The translations under genes and the position numbers were made by a program. A stretch of 64,000 nt of DNA from Octadecabacter sp. B2R22. Lineage in GTDB: Bacteria > Pseudomonadota > Alphaproteobacteria > Rhodobacterales > Rhodobacteraceae. The notes under the pieces were generated by a model. It searched no databases. It was given only the letters and a program-made list of their open reading frames with translations, and was not told where the DNA came from. This document shows positions 36,173-45,103 of the stretch, in pieces. The stretch lies in NCBI RefSeq assembly GCF_018861045.1, contig NZ_JAHKQJ010000002.1, positions 62,001 through 126,000 of the forward strand, written 5' to 3'. Each line of letters begins with the position of its first letter. Within the stretch, counting starts at the first letter, position 1.

Positions 36173-37545
36173 GAGGTCGGCAGTCGCAGTTGGCCAAGGG
36201 CGTTTTCGATTGAGGGGATTTTGACATCTGGCGTTCCAATGCCCATGCGATCCATCCACGCGGCGAATTCAGGCGCGGGAGGCCGCTGCAAGGTGGTTCT
36301 GATATAATTGGCGTCATGGTGTGACAGGGTTTGGTAGTTCAACATGATGTCGTCCGATCCGGGAACGGTGATGACAAAACTAACGCCCGCCGCCGAAAGC
36401 ACGGTCAGCAACACGTCCATATCTTCCTGATCGGCGTAGGAATGATTGGTGTAGCAGACGTCCACTCCCATCGGCAGGCCCAGCAACTTGCCGCAAAAAT
36501 GGTCCTCCAAGGCGGCGCGGATGATCTGTTTTCCATTCGCAAGGTATTCTGGGCCGATAAACCCGACGACAGTGTTCACGAGTAAGGGCCTATAGGCACG
36601 CGCCACGGCATAGGCGCGCACTTCCATGGTTTGTTGATCCATGTCGTGGTGGGCATCTGCCGACAGTGCCGCGCCTTGGCCCGTTTCGAAATACATAATA
36701 TTGCTGCCTGCTGGCGCACGTCCAAGGCTGTGAACCGCATCGTAAGCCTCGTCCAACATCGGCAGTGTGACGCCAAAACCAGCGTTGGCCTTGGTTGATC
36801 CGGCGACGGATTGAAAAACCAGATCAACAGGGGCGTTTTGCTCCATGGCTTTGATTGCCGTGCTGACGTGCCCAAGAAGGCAATGCTGCGTCGGGATATC
36901 AAGTTGCGTTCGGATCAGTTCAAGCACTTCGCAGATGCGGATATAATCGGGAACGGTATCCGTGGCAGGGTTCACGCCAATCACGGCGTCGCCTGTGCCC
37001 ATCAACAGCCCGTCGATTGCCGACAGAGCGATGCCACGGCTGTCATCGGCGGGGTGGTTGGGCTGATTGCGCGTGGACATGTGCCCGCGCAACCCGATGG
37101 TGGATCGGAATTTGGTCACAACTTCGATTTTGGCGGCAACAGCAATCAGATCCTGTGCGCGCATGATCTTACTCACGGCGGCGACCATTTCAGGGGTCAC
37201 ACCCCATGCGATCGCCGTCAAATCCGTGCCGGTTGTGGTCGGGTCCAGCATCCAGTCGCGAAAGGCTCCAACGGTAAGCGAAGCAATAGGCGAAAAGGCT
37301 TTGGCGTCATGCTGTTCAAAGATCAGGGCGGTGACATCATCATCCTCAACCTGCAAAACATCATCCAGAAACGCTTTCAGTGGCACATCAGCCAGACACC
37401 GTTGCGCCGCGAGCCGTTCAACAGGTCCACTGGCGCAAAGCCCCGCCAGCTGATCACCGGTACGTTCGGGCGTGGCATGGGCCAGAAGGTGTTTGAGTGA
37501 GGGCCATTTAAAGCGTTGCCCGTCAATATCCGCAAAATAAGTCAT
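36169..37545 (-). CDS. eutB: Ethanolamine ammonia-lyase large subunit
   Basis: The 458-residue EutB carries the TIM-barrel substrate site. Family stretches include LRGHMSTRNQPNHPADD, FQSVAGSTKANAGFGV, MYFETGQGAALSADAHH and MGVDVCYTNHSYADQ. It needs adenosylcobalamin, but no reactivase (EutA) or B12 riboswitch is seen close by. It lies downstream of gmaS past an intrinsic terminator, so it may use its own promoter or readthrough. In this cluster it adds another ammonia-releasing step. Confidence 0.93.
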   Translation of the reverse strand: MTYFADIDGQRFKWPSLKHLLAHATPERTGDQLAGLCASGPVERLAAQRCLADVPLKAFLDDVLQVEDDDVTALIFEQHDAKAFSPIASLTVGAFRDWMLDPTTTGTDLTAIAWGVTPEMVAAVSKIMRAQDLIAVAAKIEVVTKFRSTIGLRGHMSTRNQPNHPADDSRGIALSAIDGLLMGTGDAVIGVNPATDTVPDYIRICEVLELIRTQLDIPTQHCLLGHVSTAIKAMEQNAPVDLVFQSVAGSTKANAGFGVTLPMLDEAYDAVHSLGRAPAGSNIMYFETGQGAALSADAHHDMDQQTMEVRAYAVARAYRPLLVNTVVGFIGPEYLANGKQIIRAALEDHFCGKLLGLPMGVDVCYTNHSYADQEDMDVLLTVLSAAGVSFVITVPGSDDIMLNYQTLSHHDANYIRTTLQRPPAPEFAAWMDRMGIGTPDVKIPSIENALGQLRLPTS

Positions 37546-37581
37546 AATGAAATGGGACCATACAAGATCACGTCAGACAAC

Positions 37582-37613
37582 AAAAAAGGGCCGCGAATGG
37601 GAAACACGGCCCT
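37582..37613 (-). terminator. Intrinsic terminator after gmaS
   Basis: On the minus strand a seven-pair stem (AGGGCCG/CGGCCCT, 37607-37613 with 37587-37593) and 13-base loop is followed at once by TTTTTT. It closes the gmaS-mgs operon ahead of eutB. Confidence 0.75.
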
Positions 37614-37636
37614 GATCTGATTAGACTTTGAGCACA

Positions 37637-38962
37637 TCAAATATCTAATGTGTTGTCCTTTTCCCATTGGCTGAAGAACCCAACAAAGCTGTTCCATTCC
37701 TGCATCTTCATTTTGAGATAAGAGGCAGAGAATTCTTCGCCCATCGCCGCTTTTAGCCCTTTGTCTTTGTCGTAGTCGCGCAAGGCGTCCAACATGTTGA
37801 GGGGCAGTTTGGGCGCGCCGCGCACTTTGTGGCCTTCTGCATACATATCGATGTCGTGGCGTTTGCCGGGGTCTGCCTTGGAGCGCACACCTGACAGGCC
37901 CGCCGCAATGATAACGGCCTGCAATAGGTATGGGTTTACCGCGCCGTCTGGAAGGCGCAATTCAAAGCGGCCCGGACCGGGAACGCGCACCATATGTGTG
38001 CGGTTGTTGCCTGTCCAAGTAACCGTGTTAGGCGCCCAAGTTGCACCGGATGTCGTGCGCGGCGCGTTGATGCGTTTGTAGCTGTTGACCGTCGGGTTGG
38101 TGATGGCGGCCAAGGCGCTGGCGTGTTTCATGATCCCGCCAAGGAACGAGCGGCCCTTTTCGGACAGGCCGAGTTCGGCTGTCTGGCTGCTGTCGTTAGG
38201 TTCCATCGCGAAAACGTTGGTTTTGCCGTCCAGATCCCAGACCGAGATGTGGGCGTGGCAGCCATTGCCAGTCAGACCCTCAACGGGTTTGGGCATGAAC
38301 GTGGCGCGGTAACCGTATTTTTCCGCGACGGTTTTGACCATGAACTTGAAGAAGCTGTGCTTGTCAGCCGTTTTCAACGCATCGTCGTAATCCCAGTTCA
38401 TTTCCCACTGGCCGTTCGCGTCCTCGTGGTCGTTTTGATAGGGGTTCCAGCCGAGTTCTAACATGTGATCGCTGATCTCTTGGATCACCTCAAGGCGGCG
38501 CATAAATGCCTGCTGATCATAGCAAGGTTTGGCTGCCGTATCGAACGGGTCGCTGATCTGTTCGCCGTCGGGTGTCAGTAAGAAGAATTCAGCTTCGATT
38601 CCCGTTTTGACGCGCATGCCCTCTTCGGCGGCTTCGTCAATCAAGCGGCGCAGCACGTTGCGCGGGGCCTGCGCGACGGGTTCGCCTTCCATGACACAAT
38701 CGGCAGGGACCCACGCGATTTCGCGGTTCCATGGCAGGATGATCACGGCCTCCGGATCGGGGACCGCCAACATATCTGGATGGGCAGGTGTCAGGTCCAA
38801 CCATGTGGCGAACCCTGCAAAACCGGCCCCGTCTTCCTGCATGTCTGCGATGGCGCGCGCGGGCACAAGCTTGGCCCGCTGGCCTCCAAACAGGTCGGTG
38901 AAGCTAATCATGAAATATTTAACGCCGTTATCGGCTGCGAATTTAGCAAGATCTGTGGTCAT
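37637..38962 (-). CDS. gmaS: Gamma-glutamylmethylamide synthetase
   Basis: GmaS joins glutamate and methylamine with ATP to give gamma-glutamylmethylamide. The 441-residue product is a glutamine-synthetase-family enzyme with type III features: GIEAEFFLL, NDHEDANGQWEMNWDYD, NGCHAHISVWD, NSYKRINAP and PGRFELRLPDGAVNPYL. Its position next to mgsC, mgsB and mgsA separates it from ordinary GlnA, which would not be part of such a cluster. It is the last gene of a leftward mgsA-mgsB-mgsC-gmaS unit. Some substrate overlap with ammonia (glutamine synthesis) is possible. Confidence 0.92.
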   Translation of the reverse strand: MTTDLAKFAADNGVKYFMISFTDLFGGQRAKLVPARAIADMQEDGAGFAGFATWLDLTPAHPDMLAVPDPEAVIILPWNREIAWVPADCVMEGEPVAQAPRNVLRRLIDEAAEEGMRVKTGIEAEFFLLTPDGEQISDPFDTAAKPCYDQQAFMRRLEVIQEISDHMLELGWNPYQNDHEDANGQWEMNWDYDDALKTADKHSFFKFMVKTVAEKYGYRATFMPKPVEGLTGNGCHAHISVWDLDGKTNVFAMEPNDSSQTAELGLSEKGRSFLGGIMKHASALAAITNPTVNSYKRINAPRTTSGATWAPNTVTWTGNNRTHMVRVPGPGRFELRLPDGAVNPYLLQAVIIAAGLSGVRSKADPGKRHDIDMYAEGHKVRGAPKLPLNMLDALRDYDKDKGLKAAMGEEFSASYLKMKMQEWNSFVGFFSQWEKDNTLDI

Positions 38963-38990
38963 TGCGGATTTCCCTGTGGAGCAAAGAATG

Positions 38991-39015
38991 GGGCGCGAAC
39001 CACGTGGCCGCGCCC
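38991..39015 (-). terminator. Intercistronic hairpin between mgsC and gmaS
   Basis: A seven-pair GC stem (38991-38997 with 39009-39015, loop of 11) stands in the 63-base gap. There is no T-run, so it is more likely an mRNA stability or processing element. Confidence 0.4.
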
Positions 39016-39025
39016 TCGTTTTCAG

Positions 39026-40369
39026 TTAAAAGGATGTGCCTGGTTTGCCGGGGTACCAATCGGTGCCAGCAAGGGGGATCTTGGCCATGGCGGCGGCTTC
39101 CATCGTTAGTGCACAAAGGTCCTCGGGTTCGAGGTTGTGCAGATGGTTTTTGCCACAGGCGCGCGCGATGGTTTGCGCTTCTAGTGTCATCACCTTGAGG
39201 TAATTGTTCAAACGTCGTCCCCCTTCGATGGGATCAAAACGTTTCATCAATTCGGGGTCTTGGGTGGTGATACCGGCGGGGTCTTTGCCTTCGTGCCAAT
39301 CGTCATACGCACCCGCCGTAGTACCGAGCGCATTATACTCGGTCTCCCATTTCGGGTCATTATCCCCGAGGGCGATGAGGGCCGCTGTGCCGATGGCAAC
39401 TGCGTCAGCACCCATGGCCATGGCTTTGGCCACATCCGCACCGGAGCGGATACCGCCTGAAACGATCAACTGCACTTCACGGTGCATCCCGAGGTCCTGC
39501 AAGGCACGCACGGATTCACGAATGCACGCCAAGATCGGTTGGCCAACGTTTTCGATAAACACATCCTGCGTGGCAGCTGTGCCGCCTTGCATTCCATCCA
39601 ATACGACAACATCGGCACCCGCTTTGACTGCAAGAGTCGTGTCAAAGTAAGGGCGTGCGCCGCCGACTTTGATGTAGATCGGAACTTTCCAACCTGTGAT
39701 TTCACGAAGCTCAAGGATTTTGATTTCAAGATCATCAGGGCCCGTCCAGTCAGGATGACGACAAGCAGACCGTTGATCGATGCCTTTGGGCAGTTTGCGC
39801 ATATCGGCGACGCGGTCGCTGATCTTTTGACCCAACAACATGCCGCCGCCGCCCGGTTTTGCGCCCTGACCAACAACGATTTCAATCGCGTCGGCGCGAC
39901 GCAGATCATCGGGGTTCATGCCGTAGCGCGATGGCAGATATTGATAGACCAGCTTATTAGAGTGACCACGTTCTTCGTTGGTCATGCCGCCGTCGCCCGT
40001 CGTGGTGGACGTGCCGGCGAGGCTCGCGCCACGGCCCAAGGCTTCTTTGGCGGGCCCAGAAAGCGCGCCAAAGGACATACCCGCAATGGTAACTGGGATG
40101 TCGAGCTCGATGGGGTTCTTGGCAAAACGCGTGCCCAGTGACACGGAGGTCTCGCATTTCTCGCGATACCCCTCGAGAGGGTAGCGCGACATGGATGCCC
40201 CAAGGAATAGCAGGTCGTCGAAATGGGGCAGTTTGCGTTTTGCCCCACCGCCGCGAATGTCATAGATGCCAGTCGCCGCAGCACGGCGGATTTCGGCGTT
40301 TACGGGGTTGGAAAAAGTTGCTGATTGGATTGGCGTCGTTAGAGGCGCGCCGTTGGATGTATCTGTCAT
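39026..40369 (-). CDS. mgsC: N-methylglutamate synthase FMN subunit
   Basis: The 447-residue protein corresponds to the FMN/synthase domain of glutamate synthase. It shows MSFGALSGPAKEALGRGASLAGTS-like sequence, then GGMTNEERGHSNKLVYQYL, VGQGAKPGGGGMLLG, YIKVGGARPYFDTTL and the phosphate-binding SGGIRSGADVAKAMAMGADAVAIGTAALIALG. In the Mgs complex it makes N-methylglutamate from gamma-glutamylmethylamide and releases glutamate. It is nine bases from mgsB and part of one operon with it. Split subunits plus gmaS distinguish it from GltB. Confidence 0.92.
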   Translation of the reverse strand: MTDTSNGAPLTTPIQSATFSNPVNAEIRRAAATGIYDIRGGGAKRKLPHFDDLLFLGASMSRYPLEGYREKCETSVSLGTRFAKNPIELDIPVTIAGMSFGALSGPAKEALGRGASLAGTSTTTGDGGMTNEERGHSNKLVYQYLPSRYGMNPDDLRRADAIEIVVGQGAKPGGGGMLLGQKISDRVADMRKLPKGIDQRSACRHPDWTGPDDLEIKILELREITGWKVPIYIKVGGARPYFDTTLAVKAGADVVVLDGMQGGTAATQDVFIENVGQPILACIRESVRALQDLGMHREVQLIVSGGIRSGADVAKAMAMGADAVAIGTAALIALGDNDPKWETEYNALGTTAGAYDDWHEGKDPAGITTQDPELMKRFDPIEGGRRLNNYLKVMTLEAQTIARACGKNHLHNLEPEDLCALTMEAAAMAKIPLAGTDWYPGKPGTSF

Positions 40370-40378
40370 GGCTGTTCC

Positions 40379-41056
40379 TCAGTACGCATTGTCGATCTTG
40401 AAGGTGTAGAGTTCGCGCGCAGAACCGTAGCGTTTGAACTCCTCTGGTTTGGCGTCCGCGCCTGCACGTTCCAGCAGGTCCGCAAGGATCGCCAAATGTT
40501 CAGGTCGCATTTCCTTTTCGATGCAATCCGCACCGAGGGATTTGACAGACCCACGTACAAACAGGCGGGCTTCATAAAGGCTGTCACCCAAGGCATCGCC
40601 AGCGTCACCACAAACAACAAGGTTGCCCGTTTGCGCCATAAACGCGGACATGTGCCCGATGTTGCCGTGCACTACGATGTCGATCCCCTTCATAGAAATC
40701 CCGCAGCGCGATGATGCGTTGCCCTTGATGACCAACAAACCGCCGTGGCCCGTGGCCCCAGCGTATTGGCTGGCGTCACCATCGATAACGACCGTCCCGC
40801 TCATCATGTTTTCTGCAACACCCGGCCCAGCGGAGCCTTCGATATTGATCGTTGCCTGCTTGTTCATTCCACCACAGTAATAACCGGTGGACCCTTTGAC
40901 GGTGACCTCAATGGGGGCGTCTAACCCGCAGGCAATCGCATGGGCACCTTTTGGATTTACGATTTCCCAAGAGGTTTGGTTGGTGTTTTCGGCTTGTGCG
41001 TGCAGCGTTTCGTTCATCTCACGCAGCTCGATGTCCGCCATATCTAGTGTTTGCAT
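40379..41056 (-). CDS. mgsB: N-methylglutamate synthase GXGXG subunit
   Basis: The 225-residue protein matches the C-terminal right-handed beta-helix (GXGXG) domain of glutamate synthase. Repeating turns are visible: STGYYCGGMNKQATINIEGSAGPG, MMSGTVVIDGDASQYAGATGHGG and MKGIDIVVHGNIGHMSAFMAQTG. It has a structural role between the amidotransferase and FMN subunits. Its start is one base from the end of mgsA, which indicates tight coupling. Confidence 0.9.
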   Translation of the reverse strand: MQTLDMADIELREMNETLHAQAENTNQTSWEIVNPKGAHAIACGLDAPIEVTVKGSTGYYCGGMNKQATINIEGSAGPGVAENMMSGTVVIDGDASQYAGATGHGGLLVIKGNASSRCGISMKGIDIVVHGNIGHMSAFMAQTGNLVVCGDAGDALGDSLYEARLFVRGSVKSLGADCIEKEMRPEHLAILADLLERAGADAKPEEFKRYGSARELYTFKIDNAY

Positions 41057-41983
41057 TTAAGCGGCTTTCTCTTTGGTGGGCTGGTTCGTGTGGCTCCAGA
41101 AATAGACGGTCGCGGGCTCTGGCTCCCAAACGCGAGCGTCTTCAATTCCGGGGAGGTCTGCCAAGGCGCGATATTCGGATCCGAAGGCGACGTATTGATC
41201 GGTTTCGGCCATGACGGCGGGTTTGCACGCAATCGGGTCGCGCACGACGCCAAAGCCGTCCTTCGTGCCAACGACAAAGGTGAAGAACCCGTCCAGATCA
41301 TCAAGGCTGCTTTCGAGGGCCTCGCCCAAGGTCGCGCCATTTTGCATTTGCCACGTCAGATAGGCCGCGCCGACTTCTGTGTCGTTTTCGGTTTCGATGT
41401 GAATGCCTTCGCGGCGCAGCTTGCGGCGCAGGCTGGCGTGATTGGAAAGAGACCCGTTGTGAACGAGGCACTGATCATCGCCTGTGTTGAACGGATGAGC
41501 GCCCATCGTGGTCACAGCTGATTCTGTCGCCATGCGTGTGTGGCCGATGCCGTGGCTGCCCGACATCTGCTCAATCTCAAAGCGGGCCGCCACATCTTTA
41601 GGCAGACCGACTTCTTTGTAGATTTCCAAAGTATCGCCGCGACTCATGATCCGAAGCGCCGGATTGACCTGAGAAAGTGCCGCGCGGGCATTTTCAATCG
41701 CGCCTTGCGGAACACTCAAAACAGCGTGCGTGCTTGTGGTCTTTATCGAAACGGGCGCGCCAATAACCTTTGCAAGGGCATCATCCAAACCATCGAAATC
41801 CGTTTCTGGCGTGTCCGATTGAACCACGATTTTAGACTTATCCATTGAATCGTTTGAATAAATTGCGATGCCCGCACTGTCTGGGCCGCGGTCCGTCATC
41901 GTGACGAGCATTTTTGTCAACAGCGAACCCAATTGCGGCTCAAGCGTTTTGTCTTTCAGGAATAACCCGACAATCCCACACAT
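41057..41983 (-). CDS. mgsA: N-methylglutamate synthase amidotransferase subunit
   Basis: The 308-residue class II (Ntn) glutamine-amidotransferase domain begins MCGIVGLF, so Cys2 becomes the catalytic N-terminal nucleophile after Met removal. HGIGHTRMATESAVTTMGAHPF and CLVHNGSLSNHASLRRKL are the substrate-binding stretches of the family. In Mgs it hydrolyses gamma-glutamylmethylamide and passes methylamine on to the FMN subunit. It is the first gene of the leftward mgsA-B-C-gmaS operon, divergent from amt. Confidence 0.9.
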   Translation of the reverse strand: MCGIVGLFLKDKTLEPQLGSLLTKMLVTMTDRGPDSAGIAIYSNDSMDKSKIVVQSDTPETDFDGLDDALAKVIGAPVSIKTTSTHAVLSVPQGAIENARAALSQVNPALRIMSRGDTLEIYKEVGLPKDVAARFEIEQMSGSHGIGHTRMATESAVTTMGAHPFNTGDDQCLVHNGSLSNHASLRRKLRREGIHIETENDTEVGAAYLTWQMQNGATLGEALESSLDDLDGFFTFVVGTKDGFGVVRDPIACKPAVMAETDQYVAFGSEYRALADLPGIEDARVWEPEPATVYFWSHTNQPTKEKAA

Positions 41984-42194
41984 TTAGCTACCCTCATTTG
42001 TTGCCCTGCACATCGCAGGTTGATCGAATCTGACGCTAGCACCGCAATTCGGAACGATCAACAGTAGGAAACTTATTTTCACGTCAGGCAAAAAAGTTCT
42101 GGCCAGATGAAAAACTCCATGGTTCATTTTTAGGAACGACCCACTCTCCAAGAGGTCGGCCTAATGCAACATAAACTGACAAGGGAACGATACC
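41984..42194. promoter_or_regulatory. Divergent mgsA / amt control region
   Basis: The 211-base spacer contains a small palindrome, CCTGC/GCAGG at about 42004-42018, upstream of mgsA. I found no convincing sigma-54 (-24/-12) box. AAGGGA at about 42181-42186 is the ribosome binding site of the GTG-started amt. Confidence 0.4.
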
Positions 42195-43586
42195 GTGGAA
42201 GAACAACTCGCCGAACTCGCAGCGCAGGTCGCTGCCATAGAAACGAAAGGCAATCTGACGAACACGATGTTCGCAGAGCTTTATTACTACCTCACCATTC
42301 CTCTGATGATCATCATTCACGCAGGTTTCTTGGCCTACGAAATGGGCGCATCACGGGCCAAGAACGCATTGTCATCGGGCGTGAAGAACATCCTCGCGTT
42401 CGCGTTCGTCATTCCGGCGTTCTACTTCTTTGGGTGGTGGGTCTACTGGGGCTTCCCGACAGGCCTAACGCTTTCGGAAGGCGCAAATGGTATTTCCGGC
42501 GCGGCCTATGCAAACGCCATCGCTTGGCCTTGGGGTGAAAGTGCCGCGTACATGGGGCCAAACACAGAAGACCAGATTGACGGCGTATTCTGGGGTGCGT
42601 TCGCCCTGTTCGCGGCGACAACGGCTTCTATCATGTCTGGTGCTGTGATCGAACGTATCCAGACAGTCGGCTTTGTTATCTGTGCAATCGTACTTGGTGG
42701 CTTCAGCTGGACGCTAGCTGCGGCTTGGGCATGGCACTCTGATGGCTGGTTGGTCACTCAGTGGGGTGTACACGACTTCGGTGCGGCTGGCTTGGTGCAT
42801 GCCGTTGCGGCCTTCTTTGCGCTGGGTGTCTTGATCAACCTTGGACCACGTCTTGGCAAGTTCAACGAAGATGGCTCCGCAAACGACCTTCCGGGTCACA
42901 ACATGCCGCTGACTGCGACAGGGCTGATGATCATCATCGTCGGGTTTTGGGGCTTCTTGATGGGCTGTGTTGTTGTTGGTGGCGAAGCTTGGTCATGGGG
43001 TGGCAACTACGCGACCATCTATGGCACCCCGACAAACCTTGGCGCATTGGCGTTCAACGTTTTGATGGCCATCGGCGGCGGTATTATCGGCGCATGGGTC
43101 TTCACCAAAGATCCGTTCTGGATGATGTCTGGTGCACTTGCCGGGATTATTTCCACGGCGTCCGGTCTGGATTTCTACTGGCCGGGTCTGGCGTTCATCA
43201 TCGCGGTCGGGGCGGGTCTGTTGCTTAAGCCTGCGGCAACCTTCCTTGAGAAGTTCGGCATTGATGACGCGGTTGGCGCTGTAACGGTTCACGGCACATG
43301 CGGCATCTACGGTATGTTGGTTCTTGGTATCACGGCTGCTGGCTATCCAGCGCTGGGTGGCGAAGGTGCGCCAACCATCAGCCTTATGGGTCAACTTGTT
43401 GGCTCCGTTGTGTTCATCGCGCTCGGTCTTGGCACCGGTTACGGCACTTCGTTCGTGTTGAAAATGTTCGGCATGCTTCGTGTTCCTGCGGCTGCTGAAC
43501 TTGCAGGTCTGGATACCGTTAAGGTCCCAGCACAAGCCTACCCAGAGGGCATTTCCATCTCTGCCCCAAGTGCAACCAAAGCTTAA
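42195..43586 (+). CDS. amt: Ammonium (methylammonium) transporter Amt
   Basis: The 463-residue protein has the Amt membrane layout (about 11 helices) with FFGWWVYWGFP, WGVHDFGAAGLVHAVAAF (first pore His) and AVTVHGTCGIYGMLVLG (second pore His region). It starts at GTG with AAGGGA eight bases upstream. Its N-terminus, MEEQLAELAAQVAAIETKG, is an acidic amphipathic helix in place of a cleavable signal peptide. Position between mgs and dmm genes suggests it imports methylammonium or recovers ammonium lost during amine breakdown. A glnK gene is not next to it. Confidence 0.9.
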   Translation: MEEQLAELAAQVAAIETKGNLTNTMFAELYYYLTIPLMIIIHAGFLAYEMGASRAKNALSSGVKNILAFAFVIPAFYFFGWWVYWGFPTGLTLSEGANGISGAAYANAIAWPWGESAAYMGPNTEDQIDGVFWGAFALFAATTASIMSGAVIERIQTVGFVICAIVLGGFSWTLAAAWAWHSDGWLVTQWGVHDFGAAGLVHAVAAFFALGVLINLGPRLGKFNEDGSANDLPGHNMPLTATGLMIIIVGFWGFLMGCVVVGGEAWSWGGNYATIYGTPTNLGALAFNVLMAIGGGIIGAWVFTKDPFWMMSGALAGIISTASGLDFYWPGLAFIIAVGAGLLLKPAATFLEKFGIDDAVGAVTVHGTCGIYGMLVLGITAAGYPALGGEGAPTISLMGQLVGSVVFIALGLGTGYGTSFVLKMFGMLRVPAAAELAGLDTVKVPAQAYPEGISISAPSATKA

Positions 43587-43604
43587 TGAAAAGGAGTAAT
43601 GACT

Positions 43605-43793
43605 ATGGGATTTCCATTTGAACCAGCGACTTGGGAAGGTGTGTCCGGCCCGATCTTCATGGGATACGGCAGCGCATGGCCGGGCATCTTCAGTGTGATC
43701 GCAATTGCGCTGTGCATTGGCGCATTGGTGATTGGCCAAAAGGCCGAAGCCAAGAGCTACAGCAAATACAGAAAATACGGCAAGTCTAAGTAA
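43605..43793 (+). CDS. Small membrane protein downstream of amt
   Basis: AGGAG at 43592-43596 is eight bases from the ATG at 43605 and only two from the ATG at 43599, so I choose the second. The 62-residue product has one membrane helix (IFSVIAIALCIGALVIG) and a basic tail (SYSKYRKYGKSK). It follows amt by 18 bases and shares the terminator, so the two are cotranscribed. The function is unknown; a partner of Amt is a reasonable guess. Confidence 0.65.
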   Translation: MGFPFEPATWEGVSGPIFMGYGSAWPGIFSVIAIALCIGALVIGQKAEAKSYSKYRKYGKSK

Positions 43794-43813
43794 GACGCTG
43801 AATAATGATGCAG

Positions 43814-43839
43814 AGGGGCCTGTTATGCGGGCCCCTTTT
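43814..43839 (+). terminator. Intrinsic terminator of amt operon
   Basis: A seven-pair stem (AGGGGCC 43814-43820 with GGCCCCT 43830-43836, loop of nine) runs into TTTT. Confidence 0.8.
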
Positions 43840-43943
43840 GCCTGTTAGGAAACTTTATTGAATGTCAGTCTTGCTTTTGTTGGGCGTCTGAGTCTCAATC
43901 ATCGCAAGCAAAACAAGACGATCAACACGGATAGGGAATCAAA

Positions 43944-45092
43944 ATGGCCATTCTTTGGAGAGCATCAGCGCTTGCACATCGGCATGCTGAAATTGGCGGT
44001 GAATTGGAAGACTGGAATGGCATGGGAACCGCTTGGTTCTATGATGACACGCCGGAACGCGCCAAAGCAGACTACGAAGCGGTCCGCACCAAAGCGGGGC
44101 TTATGGATGTGTCAGGCCTTAAGAAGGTCCATGTTGTTGGCGCGGATGCAGCCTATGTCATCGACCGTGTAACGACCCGCAACGTTGAAAAAATCGCGCC
44201 GGGCCGCTCGACCTATGCTTCGATCCTGAACGCTGAGGGCAAGTTCATCGATGACTGTATCATCTACCATATCGCCGTGAATTCATGGCTGGTTGTGCAT
44301 GGCACTGGCACGGGCATGGAGCAACTGGCGTCGGTTGCCGCCGGTAAGAACTGCGAAATCCTGTTTGATGATGATCTGCACGATATGTCCCTACAAGGAC
44401 CGGTCTCGGTTGATCTTTTGGCACAGGAAATTCCTGCGATCCGCGATCTTGCTTATTTCGGCCTGATGCAGACACGCCTTTATGGGCGCGATGTTATGAT
44501 CTCTCGCACGGGGTACACGGGCGAGAGGGGATACGAGATTTTCTGCCGCGCTAAGGATGCCACCCACCTCTGGGATAGCATTCTGGACGCGGGCAAAGAC
44601 ATGGGCGTGCGACCCGTGCAATTCTCCACGCTAGATATGCTGCGGATCGAAAGTTACCTGCTGTTCTACCCCGGCGATAATTCTGAAACCTTCCCGTTCG
44701 AAAACGAAACCTGCGGCGACACGCTGTGGGAATTGGGCCTCGACTTTACGGTCTCGCCCGACAAGCAGGGTTTTATCGGGGCAGAAAACCACTACGCCGC
44801 GAAGGGCAAAGAACGCTTTAAGATTTATGGCGTGAAACTGTCTGACAGCATGGATCAGATGGAAATGTTCGCCCGCGTGATGGCGGACGGCAAAGATGTC
44901 GGTGTCATCACCTACGGTTTGTCCTCTGAGTTAAACGACTATTCCGTCGCGATTGCGCGCCTTGACCCAAGCGTCGCCACAGCAGGCACCAAGCTGACGG
45001 TTGTCCAACCGGACGGAACCGAGCTTTCGGCGACGGCTGAAGAGATGCCGTTTTACGACCAAGACAAATCCATCCGCACAGCGAAAGGGTAA
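43944..45092 (+). CDS. dmmD: Dimethylamine monooxygenase-associated GcvT-type protein DmmD
   Basis: The 382-residue protein belongs to the aminomethyltransferase/GcvT family: ISRTGYTGERGYEIF folate-binding segment, THF domain start and a C-terminal OB-like part. In dmmDABC loci it is needed for dimethylamine breakdown, most likely by catching formaldehyde on tetrahydrofolate. It is the first gene of the four-gene rightward unit, with 11 bases to dmmA. A glycine-cleavage T protein is unlikely because gcvH and gcvP are absent and the Dmm subunits follow directly. Confidence 0.88.
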   Translation: MAILWRASALAHRHAEIGGELEDWNGMGTAWFYDDTPERAKADYEAVRTKAGLMDVSGLKKVHVVGADAAYVIDRVTTRNVEKIAPGRSTYASILNAEGKFIDDCIIYHIAVNSWLVVHGTGTGMEQLASVAAGKNCEILFDDDLHDMSLQGPVSVDLLAQEIPAIRDLAYFGLMQTRLYGRDVMISRTGYTGERGYEIFCRAKDATHLWDSILDAGKDMGVRPVQFSTLDMLRIESYLLFYPGDNSETFPFENETCGDTLWELGLDFTVSPDKQGFIGAENHYAAKGKERFKIYGVKLSDSMDQMEMFARVMADGKDVGVITYGLSSELNDYSVAIARLDPSVATAGTKLTVVQPDGTELSATAEEMPFYDQDKSIRTAKG

Positions 45093-45103
45093 GGGCGCGC
45101 AGC

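Noticed and set aside
42993-43739. 248-codon minus-strand frame over amt
   Set aside because: Antisense to a clear Amt protein; no features of its own.
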